The translations under genes and the position numbers were made by a program. This document shows positions 1-8,800 of a stretch of DNA of 64,000 nt, piece after piece. The notes under the pieces are model-generated. The model was not told the origin of the DNA, searched no databases, and saw nothing but the letters and a program-made list of their open reading frames with translations. The stretch's first letter is position 1. The number at the start of each line of letters is the position of its first letter. The stretch covers positions 56,091 through 120,090 of the forward strand of contig NZ_ABCT01000010.1 of NCBI RefSeq assembly GCF_000170915.1. Direction: 5' to 3'. This DNA is from Limnobacter sp. MED105 (lineage in GTDB: Bacteria > Pseudomonadota > Gammaproteobacteria > Burkholderiales > Burkholderiaceae_B).

Positions 1-635
1 TTCTGCCCTTCCATGGGCGGCGCTGGCTTGATATGCGCATAAACCGTTGCAAGCAGGGCTTGCCCAGGTTCAGCGCGAAGTCGCAGATACGCATTCTCCA
101 GCTTTGCATTGTCACCCATGGTCACTACCGGCAAGTCCAAGCCACTTGCACATTCTGTAAAACGGCCGGAATCTGCAAAATAGCGATAAAGCCCATTGAG
201 TGGAAACAACTTCAAGTCCAGCGTTTCCGCTGAGGGGGTGCGGTTCAGGCTGTAATTGAGTATTGAGAAAATGCTGCGCGCTTCCAGATCCAGCATTTCA
301 AGTGAATCAGCGGACTTCACCCGGAAATAACGCTGCTCAGAATTTTGCCCCTGCATGACAACGATATTGCCGTAATGCGACATCACCCAACGCCCTAGAT
401 CGTTGGCTTGATTGGGCGAAGCCTGCCCCTCATAAAGCTGGCGGGAAAAGAAAGTACCATCAGCTTGCAAGGTAATACTGGTTTGAATGCCCTCACAACT
501 GGCGCAAGGCAAAGTGCCAGAAAATGTGGCAGGTAACTGGGGCAATGGAACTGGCACAGCCTCGGTGGCATTGACAGATTCGGGATGCCAAAAAACAAAA
601 GCCATCAATGCTCCCACACAGAGTTTCTCGAACAT
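1..635 (-). CDS. NlpE-like copper resistance/envelope protein, 3' end missing
   Basis: Reading the minus strand from the ATG at 635 gives an uninterrupted frame of 211 codons to the window edge, so the C-terminus lies outside. The start is preceded by a GGAG-containing ribosome binding site. Residues 1-24 form a signal peptide. A mature N-terminal domain follows with the motif GTLPCASCEGI (CxxC), which is the hallmark of the NlpE N-terminal beta-barrel. Further on the frame has a YRYFADSGRFTEC segment and ends in KPAPPMEGQ, both typical of the second half of NlpE-type proteins. In the family, NlpE is an envelope sensor linked to copper and surface stress. No lipobox cysteine is clear at the signal end, so a soluble periplasmic form is possible. 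It is transcribed divergently from the gene at 730. Confidence 0.75.
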   Translation of the reverse strand, partial: MFEKLCVGALMAFVFWHPESVNATEAVPVPLPQLPATFSGTLPCASCEGIQTSITLQADGTFFSRQLYEGQASPNQANDLGRWVMSHYGNIVVMQGQNSEQRYFRVKSADSLEMLDLEARSIFSILNYSLNRTPSAETLDLKLFPLNGLYRYFADSGRFTECASGLDLPVVTMGDNAKLENAYLRLRAEPGQALLATVYAHIKPAPPMEGQ

Positions 636-729
636 GGGAATCTACTCCAGCAAATTTGTTGATTTTTAATTATTACATCCAAACTTTTCTACTCAAAGTA
701 CAAGCTTCATCTCTTGAGGAGTTTGTTGC

Positions 730-1737
730 ATGCATTCTGAAACCCGGGTTTTTTGGTCGCTCTGCATTGTTCTGCCGTTTGTTTTTGGATGCACAGGTGG
801 AGAGCCCACAACATTGCCAGCAGCACGCACGAACCCATCATCATTCGAACAGAACAGCCCTTGCTTTAACAACGCATGCGCCAGTTTGCAGGAATTATTG
901 ACAGTCCCAGATGCGGAGAACATGATTTTTTCAGCTGACGGTCGCCTGTTTGTGTCTGGCGGACAGTCTGTTATTGAAGTGCTGAAAAACGGCGATGATT
1001 TCGCAGCGCAAACTATTTCAAGCGGCGTATGCAATTTCACTGGTTTGGCGATCGCCAGAAATACCCTTTATGCCAATTGCGGGGACGGCACGCTTTGGGC
1101 GGGCGCATTGAACCAAACGCCAGTCACAATATCGCCTGTCTTCAACTATGAAGGCATGGCATTGGCCAACGGATTAACCAGCAGTGCGGACGGCCAAACT
1201 TTGTATGCCGTGGATGGGCCCATTGCGACCAGTTCTCTGCCTTCGCCAAAAATTGTGAAGCTAAAAATTGCAGCCAGCAACCCACTTCAAATTGAAAACC
1301 AAACCACCTGGCTAGACCTGGCAGGTCGCTTTCCAAACGGCATTCAACGCAGGGGTAATCTGCTTTACTTCACCGATTCAGAAATTCCAAACCTGGGCCG
1401 TTTGAATGTGGTGCCCATTCAAAACGACGGATCTGCAGGGATGCCTTTGGTTTTGGCTACGCTGCAAAGTCTTCCTGACGATTTCTCAATTCTCCCCGAT
1501 GGTTTTGCTGTCACTTACTTTTTAACGGGACAAGTCATCAAACTCAACTTTCTCGGCGAGCAAACAGATGGCTTCAACCCACTCACCTTTTCAACAGGCA
1601 CCTCACAGGTTATGCAAGGCAGGCCACCACTTTTCTCCAGTACCGATTTGCTGGTGACCGAGAAAGGAATTTTGGGCGAGCAAAGCAGCCCGATCGGTAA
1701 CAAACTGACGTTGGTGCGAAAGACAAATATCAACTAA
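730..1737 (+). CDS. SMP-30/gluconolactonase-like beta-propeller lipoprotein
   Basis: This 335-residue protein starts at an ATG with a GAGGAG site 8-10 bases upstream. The N-terminus is a lipoprotein signal whose lipobox ends FGC, followed by Gly-Gly, so it is probably anchored in the envelope. The remainder has repeated short blade-like segments (for example IFSADGRLFVSGG, GLAIARNTLYANCGDG, TSSADGQTLYAVDG, FPNGIQRRGNLLYFTDS) as in NHL/SMP-30 six-bladed propellers, which often bind or hydrolyse lactones. The substrate cannot be read from sequence. It may be a plain binding propeller rather than an enzyme. The 94-bp gap to the divergent NlpE-like gene probably holds both promoters. Confidence 0.6.
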   Translation: MHSETRVFWSLCIVLPFVFGCTGGEPTTLPAARTNPSSFEQNSPCFNNACASLQELLTVPDAENMIFSADGRLFVSGGQSVIEVLKNGDDFAAQTISSGVCNFTGLAIARNTLYANCGDGTLWAGALNQTPVTISPVFNYEGMALANGLTSSADGQTLYAVDGPIATSSLPSPKIVKLKIAASNPLQIENQTTWLDLAGRFPNGIQRRGNLLYFTDSEIPNLGRLNVVPIQNDGSAGMPLVLATLQSLPDDFSILPDGFAVTYFLTGQVIKLNFLGEQTDGFNPLTFSTGTSQVMQGRPPLFSSTDLLVTEKGILGEQSSPIGNKLTLVRKTNIN

Positions 1738-1769
1738 GTACCGCACCACCATAGAACTGCAAAAAGCAC

Positions 1770-1798
1770 TTGTATTGATAATCATTATCATTTACGAT
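1770..1798 (+). promoter_or_regulatory. Fur box inside a sigma-70-type promoter
   Basis: Bases 1771-1789 match the 19-bp Fur consensus at 16 positions, with the core TGATAATCATTATC intact. The box lies between a weak -35 (TTGTAT, 1770-1775) and -10 (TACGAT, 1793-1798) with a 17-bp spacer, an ideal position for iron-dependent repression. The next gene starts 33 bases downstream. The consensus match is seen directly; repression by Fur-Fe2+ is inferred from the family. Confidence 0.8.
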
Positions 1799-1830
1799 GA
1801 ATTCTCATTTGAATAAATCGGGAGTTCTTC

Positions 1831-2091
1831 ATGCAGCAGGAAAACTGTACAGCTCAACTGGGTCAATGGCTGGCAGGCAGCGAAAACGGTTCAGTCTATT
1901 ATTGCCAGGAAACCGAGGTAGTATCGCTCTGCCTTCACTACATGACCATGCGTTTTGAAGCCACCGCCTTTCGGGATTTGCTGGGCATGATGGGCTTTGC
2001 ACAAGCCGAAATTCAACGGATCAAACAAGCTTTGGAGCACCCCACCTTGCAAAGCCAAAACCGCCGGCATGCAGGTGGTGCGCTTCATTGA
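1831..2091 (+). CDS. Small Fur-controlled protein of unknown function
   Basis: This 86-residue protein starts at an ATG with a GGGAG site. It has no signal peptide or membrane segment. It contains three cysteines in its first half (positions about 6, 30 and 39) and a His in LCLHYMTMRF, so metal binding is conceivable but unproven. The second half (FRDLLGMMGFAQAEIQRIKQAL) looks helical. I do not recognise the family. It sits directly behind a strong Fur box and 20 bp ahead of another small gene, suggesting a two-gene iron-starvation operon. It does not resemble HemP or bacterioferritin-associated ferredoxin. Confidence 0.7.
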   Translation: MQQENCTAQLGQWLAGSENGSVYYCQETEVVSLCLHYMTMRFEATAFRDLLGMMGFAQAEIQRIKQALEHPTLQSQNRRHAGGALH

Positions 2092-2111
2092 TTCATGAAG
2101 GAAATTGCCCC

Positions 2112-2357
2112 ATGAAAGTCGAAGCCTACATGAATAAATCGATGGACACTTTGCTGATTGAAAACGACGCACTTTGCCGGCAACTGGCCAAACTGCAAGA
2201 GCGCGCCAGTGAGTTGATTCAAAAACGATCGGCCGAAGTGGAACAATTAAGCACGGTGGTGGAGTACCTGAGTGCAGAACTACATGACCGTGAAGCGATG
2301 ATTCTTTTTTTGCGGGCAAAGCTTCAGGAGTTCAGGAAAATCACTGAACTCCAGTAA
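2112..2357 (+). CDS. Small coiled-coil protein, second gene of Fur-controlled pair
   Basis: The chosen ATG gives 81 residues and has an AAGGAA site at good spacing; an in-frame start at 2088 would overlap the previous stop but lacks such a site. Residues from about 12 to 78 are a continuous heptad-rich helix (LIENDALCRQLAKLQERASEL onward), predicting a coiled-coil dimer. There is no signal peptide. The gene is read through from the Fur-box promoter at 1770, and its end lies 11 bp from the convergent lipoprotein gene. The function is unknown; a structural or adaptor role for the upstream small protein is only a guess. Confidence 0.65.
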   Translation: MKVEAYMNKSMDTLLIENDALCRQLAKLQERASELIQKRSAEVEQLSTVVEYLSAELHDREAMILFLRAKLQEFRKITELQ

Positions 2358-2368
2358 ATCAACCCTGA

Positions 2369-3031
2369 TCAATTGGTTTGAAGGTAACCAAAATCAAACT
2401 TGTGCGTGTCATCGTCAACACGCACAGTCACAGTGATGTCTTGCGCGCTGCTGGCCGATAGCTTTTTGGCCACGATAATTTCACCTTGTGTTTGCTCACC
2501 AGGTCGCACTACTTTCGGCTTTAAGCTGTACTTCTGAATTCGATCAAAGTCTGCAAAGGCCTGTTGCACATCAAGCCTGTCATTGAAATCGGTTTGAAAC
2601 AAAAAGCCACTTCCGTGAAAACCTCGATAAAACTGAGGGTGATAAAACGGGCTGTAGAAAATTGGCGCCCTGAAACCGTAGTAAGAAAGCCGATTCTGAA
2701 CATCTTGAATTTGTGCTTCATAACTAACCACAGTGGCTGGTTGACCATTGAATGTCACGGTGATGTTCTCTGTCGAAAACTCGACGGGAAACTTGCCTTT
2801 ATTCACGAATGTCACGTTGAACCGCGGGTTATCGAATTGACGCATCGAGTTGTACACGGAACCAACCTGTACGGTGTGTTTTTTACTTGAGCTCAAAGAC
2901 TCAAAACCCTGGTTTTGAACGGGCACCTGATTCTCGGCAACCACGGGCCGAACGCTGTACATGGAAGCACATGCACTCAAAAGCAAGGAAGCCCCTAGAA
3001 CCACACCTGTTGACACGCTGAACATACGCAT
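2369..3031 (-). CDS. Hypothetical lipoprotein
   Basis: The start at 3031 (MRMFSVSTGV) is favoured by an AAGG site 8 bases upstream; a GTG at 3040 is the alternative. The signal peptide ends in a clear lipobox, LLSAC followed by ASMY, so the protein is a lipoprotein of about 220 residues. A middle stretch (RFNVTFVNKGKFPVEFSTEN) reads like a beta-sandwich or Ig-like fold, and an aromatic, Gly-rich patch (FYSPFYHPQFYRGF) follows. The C-terminal part (TVTVRVDDDTHKFDFGYL) is again beta-rich. I do not recognise a named family. Its 3' end converges on the Fur-controlled pair. Confidence 0.6.
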   Translation of the reverse strand: MRMFSVSTGVVLGASLLLSACASMYSVRPVVAENQVPVQNQGFESLSSSKKHTVQVGSVYNSMRQFDNPRFNVTFVNKGKFPVEFSTENITVTFNGQPATVVSYEAQIQDVQNRLSYYGFRAPIFYSPFYHPQFYRGFHGSGFLFQTDFNDRLDVQQAFADFDRIQKYSLKPKVVRPGEQTQGEIIVAKKLSASSAQDITVTVRVDDDTHKFDFGYLQTN

Positions 3032-3146
3032 TTGAATCACCTTTTGCTGCTGGAGTTACTGCAAGAACCACTGCCTGATAAGGCCTGTTCATTTTATCCA
3101 TATTGCATAGACCGTGATAGACATTCTTGGTTCACAGCTTGCGAGC

Positions 3147-3162
3147 TGGCACAGTTTCTGCA
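3147..3162 (+). promoter_or_regulatory. Candidate sigma-54 promoter for the transporter/kinase operon
   Basis: The sequence TGGCACA-GTTT-CTGCA matches the -24/-12 consensus TGGCACR-N4-TTGCW at all but one base. The invariant GG (3148-3149) and GC (3160-3161) are separated by exactly 10 bp. It lies about 200 bp before the nitrate-type transporter, and RpoN control is usual for nitrogen assimilation genes. The 330-bp gap from 3032 to 3361 otherwise contains the leader hairpin listed next and no convincing small gene. Confidence 0.6.
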
Positions 3163-3275
3163 TTGCAACATGCATACACGCAGTTTTGGAGACCAAAGCC
3201 GGAAATCGAGACTGTGTGGGAGGGCCAGGTGCACCTTTTGAGTGCGCGAGGTTTTCATTTGCAGCAAAAACGGGC

Positions 3276-3335
3276 AAAGGCGCTCACCATTTGAATGAAT
3301 CCAGAGGTTCGTTCAGAAGGTGAGCGCTTTTTATT
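3276..3335 (+). terminator. Bipartite leader hairpin with T-run, possible attenuator
   Basis: The outer stem pairs GCGCTCACC (3280-3288) with GGTGAGCGC (3319-3327). The inner stem pairs TGAATGAA (3292-3299) with TTCGTTCA (3308-3315), with one G-U pair. The structure is followed at once by TTTTT-A-TTTT on the plus strand. It therefore looks like an intrinsic terminator placed between the candidate promoter at 3147 and the transporter start at 3362. Such a layout fits transcription attenuation, as in NasR-regulated nitrate operons. I did not find a clear pair of ANTAR-type hexaloops upstream. Confidence 0.65.
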
Positions 3336-3361
3336 TTGATTTCAAAAAAGAGCCATTCGTT

Positions 3362-4831
3362 ATGAACGACCATGCCAAACTGAATCTGTTTTCTTTTGCG
3401 GGAAAAATGAAAATCCTGCACATGAGCTGGATCGCATTTTTCATTACTTTCTTTGTGTGGTTCAACCATGCCCCCATGCTGGGTGCGATCGCAGAATCAC
3501 TGAGCTTAAGCAAGGAACAGGTCAAAACATTGTTAATTTTGAACGTGGCGCTGACCATTCCGGCACGAATACTGATCGGCATGTTGACTGACAAATTTGG
3601 TCCCCGCCTTGTATACGCGGTACTGCTGTTTGTCTCGGCCATTCCCTGCTTCATGTTCGCGTTCTCAACCGACTTTGCGCAGGCCGCCATCTCCCGCTTT
3701 TTATTGGGCTTTATCGGTGCAGGGTTCGTGATTGGCATTCGCATGGTCAGTGAATGGTTTCCTGCGCACCAGTTGGGTACGGCTGAAGGCATTTACGGCG
3801 GTTGGGGTAACTTCGGCTCGGCAGGCGCTGCCATGTTGCTACCTACCCTCGCGCTAATGTTTGGCGGTCCCGATGGCTGGCGCTATTCAATTGCGCTGAC
3901 CGGCCTGATCTGCCTGGTGTTCAGTTTCGTGTGGTATTTCAATGTCAGCGATACACCGAAAGGCTCTACCTACTTCAAGCCCAAGAAAAGCGGTGGCATG
4001 GAAGTGACCAGCGTCAGCGACTTCTATTTCATGCTGTTGATGAAGTTGCCCATGTACGCAGCACTGGCCTTGTTAACCTGGAAGTTGTCGCCAGAAGGTG
4101 TCAGCATGTTGAGCAGCGCTGCCGCCAATTCCATTTACGGCTTTCTGTTACTGATACTTGTGTACGACTGCTATGGTGCCTACAAGGTGAACAGTGATAT
4201 TTTCAAAGTCCCGGTCCCTGAATTGCACCGCTACAAATTCAAACAAGTGGCAGTGTTGAATGTGTTGTACTTTGCAACCTTTGGTTCTGAATTGGCCGTG
4301 GTATCGATGCTGCCACTGTTTTACTCTGAAACATTTTCGCTGAGCCCGGTGTATGCCGGCCTTGTAGCCTCGATGTACGCTTTCATGAACTTGATGTCGC
4401 GGCCCGGTGGCGGCTGGATCAGCGACAAGTTCGGTCGCAAACGCACCTTGCTTATTCTCACCGCCGGCCTTGCCGTGGGTTACGCATTGATGGGCTTGAC
4501 TGAATCAAGCTGGCCCCTGTGGCTGGCCGTAATCACCACCATGGCCTGTTCATTTTTCGTGCAGGCTGGTGAAGGTGCCGTGTTTGCAGCCGTACCATTG
4601 ATCAAGCGGCGCCTGACTGGTCAAATTGCGGGCATGACTGGCGCTTACGGCAATGTAGGTGCAGTGGTTTACCTCACGGTGTTGTCGTTTGTCAGCTATC
4701 AGGCTTTCTTCTTCGTGATTGCTTTAACTGCTGTGGTGGGTTTTATTACACTGCTGTTCATGGAAGAACCACAAGGCCACATGGCTGAGGTAAAAGCAGA
4801 CGGTACGGTTGAACTGATCCGCGTGGGGTGA
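3362..4831 (+). CDS. NarK/NasA-type nitrate/nitrite MFS transporter
   Basis: This roughly 489-residue inner-membrane protein has about 12 hydrophobic segments. It carries the nitrate/nitrite-porter signatures: [21 protein letters not shown] in the first half and [16 protein letters not shown] in the second, plus the MFS loop motif [10 protein letters not shown] and its repeat [11 protein letters not shown]. It should import nitrate or export nitrite. The ATG at 3362 was chosen because the longer GTG start at 3320 falls inside the leader hairpin stem. The stop overlaps the start of the kinase gene by 4 bases, implying translational coupling. In related bacteria this pair usually precedes nirBD, which is not seen here. 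Confidence 0.85.
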   Translation: MNDHAKLNLFSFAGKMKILHMSWIAFFITFFVWFNHAPMLGAIAESLSLSKEQVKTLLILNVALTIPARILIGMLTDKFGPRLVYAVLLFVSAIPCFMFAFSTDFAQAAISRFLLGFIGAGFVIGIRMVSEWFPAHQLGTAEGIYGGWGNFGSAGAAMLLPTLALMFGGPDGWRYSIALTGLICLVFSFVWYFNVSDTPKGSTYFKPKKSGGMEVTSVSDFYFMLLMKLPMYAALALLTWKLSPEGVSMLSSAAANSIYGFLLLILVYDCYGAYKVNSDIFKVPVPELHRYKFKQVAVLNVLYFATFGSELAVVSMLPLFYSETFSLSPVYAGLVASMYAFMNLMSRPGGGWISDKFGRKRTLLILTAGLAVGYALMGLTESSWPLWLAVITTMACSFFVQAGEGAVFAAVPLIKRRLTGQIAGMTGAYGNVGAVVYLTVLSFVSYQAFFFVIALTAVVGFITLLFMEEPQGHMAEVKADGTVELIRVG

Positions 4832-6561
4832 ATAAAAGCAATATGAGCAGCACACTGCAAGTTCGTTTTGGGGGTTATTCCATCGCAGGGCAAAAGCCTG
4901 TGAATCAGGATGCCTTTGCCGCCTGGTGTGGGCAAGCCGAATCGAACTTGCTCAAAGGCGCCGCGGCCGCCATTGCAGATGGGGTTAGCAGTTGCGCGGA
5001 TTCTCATGTGGCCAGCCAAACTGCAGTGACCAGTTTTCTAGAGGACTATTCTTCCACGCCCTACACCTGGAGCGTTCACAAATCAGCTCGGCAAATTATT
5101 TCTGGCTTGAACGCCTGGATTTATCAGCAAAACACCAACCGTGCCAGCCACAACGACAGCCTGTTGACCACGTTCAGCGCGGTGGTGTTGAAGTCCATCA
5201 CGTTACACTGTTTTCATGTGGGCGATTCACGGGTTTATCACGTGCGTGGCGATGCAATAGAGCGCCTCACCCAAGACCATGTGCGTACCGAGCGCGGGCA
5301 GGAATACTTGTCGCGCGCACTGGGCGCAGACCGGCATCTGGAACTGGACTACAGCACCCATGAATTGCAGGTGGGTGACTTGGTGGTGCTAAGTACCGAT
5401 GGGGTTCACGGCGTGCTGAAGCGCCCGGAAATACTTGGCTTGATTGCGGAACATGGCACGAGCGATTTGGAACGACTTGCCCAAAACTTGGTGCAAGCGG
5501 CCTTGAGTGCTGGCAGCGACGACAACCTGACTGTGTTGTTGATGGCCATCGACGCCCTGCCCCATGAAACGCTGGACGAAGTACACCGAAAGTTGACGCA
5601 ATTGCCCATACCGCCAGTGCTTCAGGTGGGCAATAAAATAGATGGCTATGAAGTACTTGAGATTATTTTCAGCGGAACCCGCAGCCACATGTACCGCGTG
5701 CGCGACATGGAAACCGGCGAACAATTCACGCTGAAAGCCCCTTCCTTGAACTTCGCTGAAGATGCCATGTACTTGAGCGGATTTGTTCGCGAAGAATGGG
5801 TGGGGCAAAGCGTTCAACATGTGAACGTGATGCGCACGCATGTACCGAAACGGCCCAAGCAGTTTCTGTATTACCTGGGCGAGTACATCGAAGGCATCAA
5901 CTTGCGTGAATGGATGTACGACAACCCCAAGCCCGGTATGGATGCGGTGCGGCGCATTGTAAAGCAAGTGGTGGCAGGGCTGCGGGCCTTTCAGCGCGCC
6001 GACATGGTGCACCAGGACATCAAACCCGAAAACATCATGATTGATTCACAAGGGTGCGTGAAAATTCTGGACTTCGGCACAGTGTTGATTGCGGGTGCCG
6101 ATGAACTGATTTCACCCTTGGACAAATCGGTGCCACAAGGCAGTGTGAATTATGTGGCTCCCGAATACCTGATGGGTGAAGTGGGTACTTTCAAATCCGA
6201 TTTGTTTTCACTGGCCGTGGTGGTCTATGAAATGCTGACGGGCCACTTGCCGTTTGCAGAGAAAACCGTGAAGCAAGTTGAACTGAAAAGCTACAGCGAT
6301 TTGCGCTACATTCCCGCCAACCACCCGCGTCGTGATTTGCCCCTGTGGGTGGAAGCCTGCCTTCGCAAAGCGCTTCAACCCAACCCGCGTTACCGCTATG
6401 ATGCGCTGAGCGAATTTCTGCAAGACCTGACTGTACCCAACACCAAGCTGGAAGCCAGCTTGGCCAGGCAGCCTTTGATTGAAAAAAACCCGGTTGTAAT
6501 TTGGCAGGTACTGGCTTTGGTTTTGCTGGTGCTGAACCTGATTCAAATTGTGCTTAATTAA
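4828..6561 (+). CDS. Bifunctional PP2C phosphatase / Ser-Thr protein kinase, C-terminal membrane anchor
   Basis: A 577-residue two-domain protein. Residues 10-242 form a PP2C phosphatase with the metal aspartates in NQD (28), ADG (51), STDG (190) and SDDN (231). Residues 272-535 form a Hanks-type kinase with the ATP lysine at about 303, HQD in place of HRD (395-397), DFG (415-417) and APE (444-446); the glycine loop is degenerate. Residues 556-576 are one hydrophobic anchor, so the enzyme domains face the cytoplasm. The GTG start overlaps the transporter stop; an ATG five codons later is an alternative. The transporter-kinase pairing is typical of nitrate assimilation loci, where the kinase's target is not established. 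Confidence 0.85.
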   Translation: MNKSNMSSTLQVRFGGYSIAGQKPVNQDAFAAWCGQAESNLLKGAAAAIADGVSSCADSHVASQTAVTSFLEDYSSTPYTWSVHKSARQIISGLNAWIYQQNTNRASHNDSLLTTFSAVVLKSITLHCFHVGDSRVYHVRGDAIERLTQDHVRTERGQEYLSRALGADRHLELDYSTHELQVGDLVVLSTDGVHGVLKRPEILGLIAEHGTSDLERLAQNLVQAALSAGSDDNLTVLLMAIDALPHETLDEVHRKLTQLPIPPVLQVGNKIDGYEVLEIIFSGTRSHMYRVRDMETGEQFTLKAPSLNFAEDAMYLSGFVREEWVGQSVQHVNVMRTHVPKRPKQFLYYLGEYIEGINLREWMYDNPKPGMDAVRRIVKQVVAGLRAFQRADMVHQDIKPENIMIDSQGCVKILDFGTVLIAGADELISPLDKSVPQGSVNYVAPEYLMGEVGTFKSDLFSLAVVVYEMLTGHLPFAEKTVKQVELKSYSDLRYIPANHPRRDLPLWVEACLRKALQPNPRYRYDALSEFLQDLTVPNTKLEASLARQPLIEKNPVVIWQVLALVLLVLNLIQIVLN

Positions 6562-6562
6562 T

Positions 6563-6605
6563 TTGCCGACTAATTTGCCAACTAACTTGCCAACTAACGC
6601 GCCAA
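6563..6605. repeat. 12-bp tandem repeat between convergent genes
   Basis: About three and a half copies of a 12-bp unit (TTGCCAACTAAC) lie end to end, with units starting at 6563, 6575, 6587 and a degenerate one at 6599. The array fills the gap between the kinase stop and the stop of the convergent phosphatase gene and just enters the latter's last codons. Confidence 0.75.
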
Positions 6606-8591
6606 CACCTGCGCAGGCACCGGGGCCAAAGGCGCTGCCCGTGAACTGCTGCTGGCTTGAACAGGCATGCCGTGCAAGGTGACTGAATCGACCTGGTTTT
6701 TGAAACGCGGTGTGGGCAAACGGGTGGGCTCATCGTTTGCAAAACTCACCATTTGCACACCCAGTACATCGGGTGCATTGTCTTGCAGCTTGTTTTGCCA
6801 CCAGCATTCAAATACGGCTTTGTCTTGCTCCAACTGCACAATACCGTAGCCATGTTCCACCCATTCCATGAATTGAACATGCTTGTTGCCCAGCATGGTG
6901 GCGGTTTCAATGGCGCGGCTAGCGGCCACATGAACAGCAAATGGACTACCGGGCAAGGCGTTGGCTACAATTTCATCCGCCCCACCCCGTCCCATTGAAG
7001 AGGGTGCAAATTCGACTGCGGCTGAAGCTGCGCGCAAGTTAATACCAGGCAAATTGGCCGTTGCAGCCCGCTGAAAACCGGCCGCAATATTTTCTGGAGA
7101 GGTTCCCTGCCTCAAAGTGGGCACGGGTGGTGCCACTTGATACTGATTCAGCAATGCGGTTTGATCGTCCTCAACTACATCAGAAATCCAGTTGCCATGC
7201 ATGTCTCCGGAGACAAACACAGTGCCATTCACGGGGGGCATTGCTCCACCGCCGCGCAATTGCGAAATCAACAAATTCCGTTCGGTGTTGTAATCGTTCC
7301 AGCGCACAGGCAATGGCACCACTGGCGAGCCCACCACATTGGGCACCACCCAAGGCGCAATCCAGGTTTGGTTGTTCAGCACTTTCCACACCACTCCGTC
7401 GGCCTCGTCTTGGCGCAGTTGTGAAAGCAGCCAGTCAAATTGAGGTTTTCCAAACAAGGTGGGTGCGCCTTCTGGCAAATGGGAAGCATCGGCCTGCAAA
7501 CCATAACCTGGCAAATAACTTTGCGTGTCCAAGGCACGAATACTGGCCAGCGGGCCGTAGTTCAAACTGCGGTACACCAGTAAAGGATCAACTGGTGCGG
7601 GGTATTCAGTGTCAGGATAAAAAATGAATTCGCCACTGCCATCGGCTTTGACCGGGCGGGACGGGGTCCATTCCCAAAAGGCGCGTGTGGTGTCTAGCAA
7701 GGTACAAGTGGACTCAACACCCTCGGGCAAGGTGGTGGGCAATTCATTGCCAAAGCCTGGGTCGATGTCGTGGTTGTCCCAGGTAATAAACCAAGGGTGT
7801 TGCTGGTGCGCGGCCATCAAGTTTGGATCTGAACGAAACAGCGCATAGCGCCTTCTACATTCGTCGATGTTCAACCAGTCGCGATAATCCACATACGCGG
7901 TGTCTTCAATGTCGCGTCGGGCGCGTACCTGTTCATCTTCATCCACAAAATCGTAAATGTAGTCGCCGCAATGAATGACCAAATCCAGGTCTTCACGTTG
8001 CGCAATTGCGCCGTAACCGCTCCAAGTGCTGGACCAATAACTGGAACAGGACACCACGGCCAGGCGAATGGCTGAAACCATGTCTGCGGGTGCAGTGCGC
8101 GTGCGCCCTACAATGCTGCTGTGTGGGCCAGTTTTAAATTGATAGTAGTAAGTGGTGGCGGGCTGCAAACCCTGTGCGTCTACTTTCAAGGTGTGGTCAT
8201 GCTCTGCCACCACGCGCTGTGTGCCTTGGCGCACTACATTTTGCATGTCGGCAGTGGTGCTCACCAACCAGCGCACCTGCACACCTTGTGGCGGGTATTC
8301 GGGCAAGGTAATTCGAGTCCACAAAATAACGCGGTCGGCCAAGGGGTCGCCACTGGCCACCCCGTGTGCAAATGGCATGGCCAACACCATGGGAAAGTCA
8401 AAACCAGCGGGTTCGAACCCTGGCTGTGGCAAGGCCTGCTCGAATTCATTGCTGGCAATTGGCGCGCCAGTGCCCGGATCAGAAGGCCCCACGGGTCCAG
8501 TCGGGTTGCTGGTCACCAGCGAATCGTCGCCCCCGCCGCAGCCTACCAAAGTGCTTGCCGCCATCACTTTCAACACATCCCGCCGCTTCAT
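6594..8591 (-). CDS. phoD: PhoD-family alkaline phosphatase, Tat-exported lipoprotein
   Basis: The start at 8591 (MKRRDVLKVMAASTLVGCGGG) gives about 665 residues with a Tat-type RR signal that ends in a lipobox cysteine; upstream in-frame codons are not part of the signal. The mature enzyme has PhoD metal motifs in order: VVSCSSYW, HCGDYIYDF, WDNHDID and near the C-terminus SGDMHGNW. PhoD enzymes are Ca/Fe phosphodi- and monoesterases active outside the cytoplasm and often induced by phosphate starvation. It is divergent from a PhoX-type gene; the 209 bp between them probably hold both promoters, but no clear Pho box was found. Confidence 0.85.
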   Translation of the reverse strand: MKRRDVLKVMAASTLVGCGGGDDSLVTSNPTGPVGPSDPGTGAPIASNEFEQALPQPGFEPAGFDFPMVLAMPFAHGVASGDPLADRVILWTRITLPEYPPQGVQVRWLVSTTADMQNVVRQGTQRVVAEHDHTLKVDAQGLQPATTYYYQFKTGPHSSIVGRTRTAPADMVSAIRLAVVSCSSYWSSTWSGYGAIAQREDLDLVIHCGDYIYDFVDEDEQVRARRDIEDTAYVDYRDWLNIDECRRRYALFRSDPNLMAAHQQHPWFITWDNHDIDPGFGNELPTTLPEGVESTCTLLDTTRAFWEWTPSRPVKADGSGEFIFYPDTEYPAPVDPLLVYRSLNYGPLASIRALDTQSYLPGYGLQADASHLPEGAPTLFGKPQFDWLLSQLRQDEADGVVWKVLNNQTWIAPWVVPNVVGSPVVPLPVRWNDYNTERNLLISQLRGGGAMPPVNGTVFVSGDMHGNWISDVVEDDQTALLNQYQVAPPVPTLRQGTSPENIAAGFQRAATANLPGINLRAASAAVEFAPSSMGRGGADEIVANALPGSPFAVHVAASRAIETATMLGNKHVQFMEWVEHGYGIVQLEQDKAVFECWWQNKLQDNAPDVLGVQMVSFANDEPTRLPTPRFKNQVDSVTLHGMPVQASSSSRAAPLAPVPAQVLAR

Positions 8592-8800
8592 CCTGCCACC
8601 TTTGCTCTGTTCCTCTAGCTTGTACTGCCCAAAGCCCGGAAAGGATTGAAAATACAAAAGAGCAGGCTTACTAGATGACTCGTTTTGATTCTGAAATATG
8701 TCAAAAGCGTGGCTAGTCACACTGAGTGCTTTACCCAAACCGTGTGCCCGGTTGCGCAGTATCAAATGGTGCCGCTTTCTACATTTCTACAGGTTTCGCC

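Noticed and set aside
3320..3361. GTG start at 3320 for the transporter gene
   Set aside because: It lies within the 3' arm of a hairpin followed by a T-run, and the ATG at 3362 matches the family N-terminus.
4828..4842. Using the ATG at 4843 as the only start of the kinase gene
   Set aside because: The GTG overlap with the transporter stop is a normal coupling signal, so the longer form is kept, with the ATG as an alternative.
7061..8649. Plus-strand frames inside the PhoD gene
   Set aside because: They are shadows of the minus-strand phosphatase; composition is atypical and no ribosome binding sites are present.
8592..8800. PhoB (Pho) box between the phosphatase genes
   Set aside because: Short TGTCA-like and GTCAC matches exist, but not two direct repeats with the required 11-bp period.
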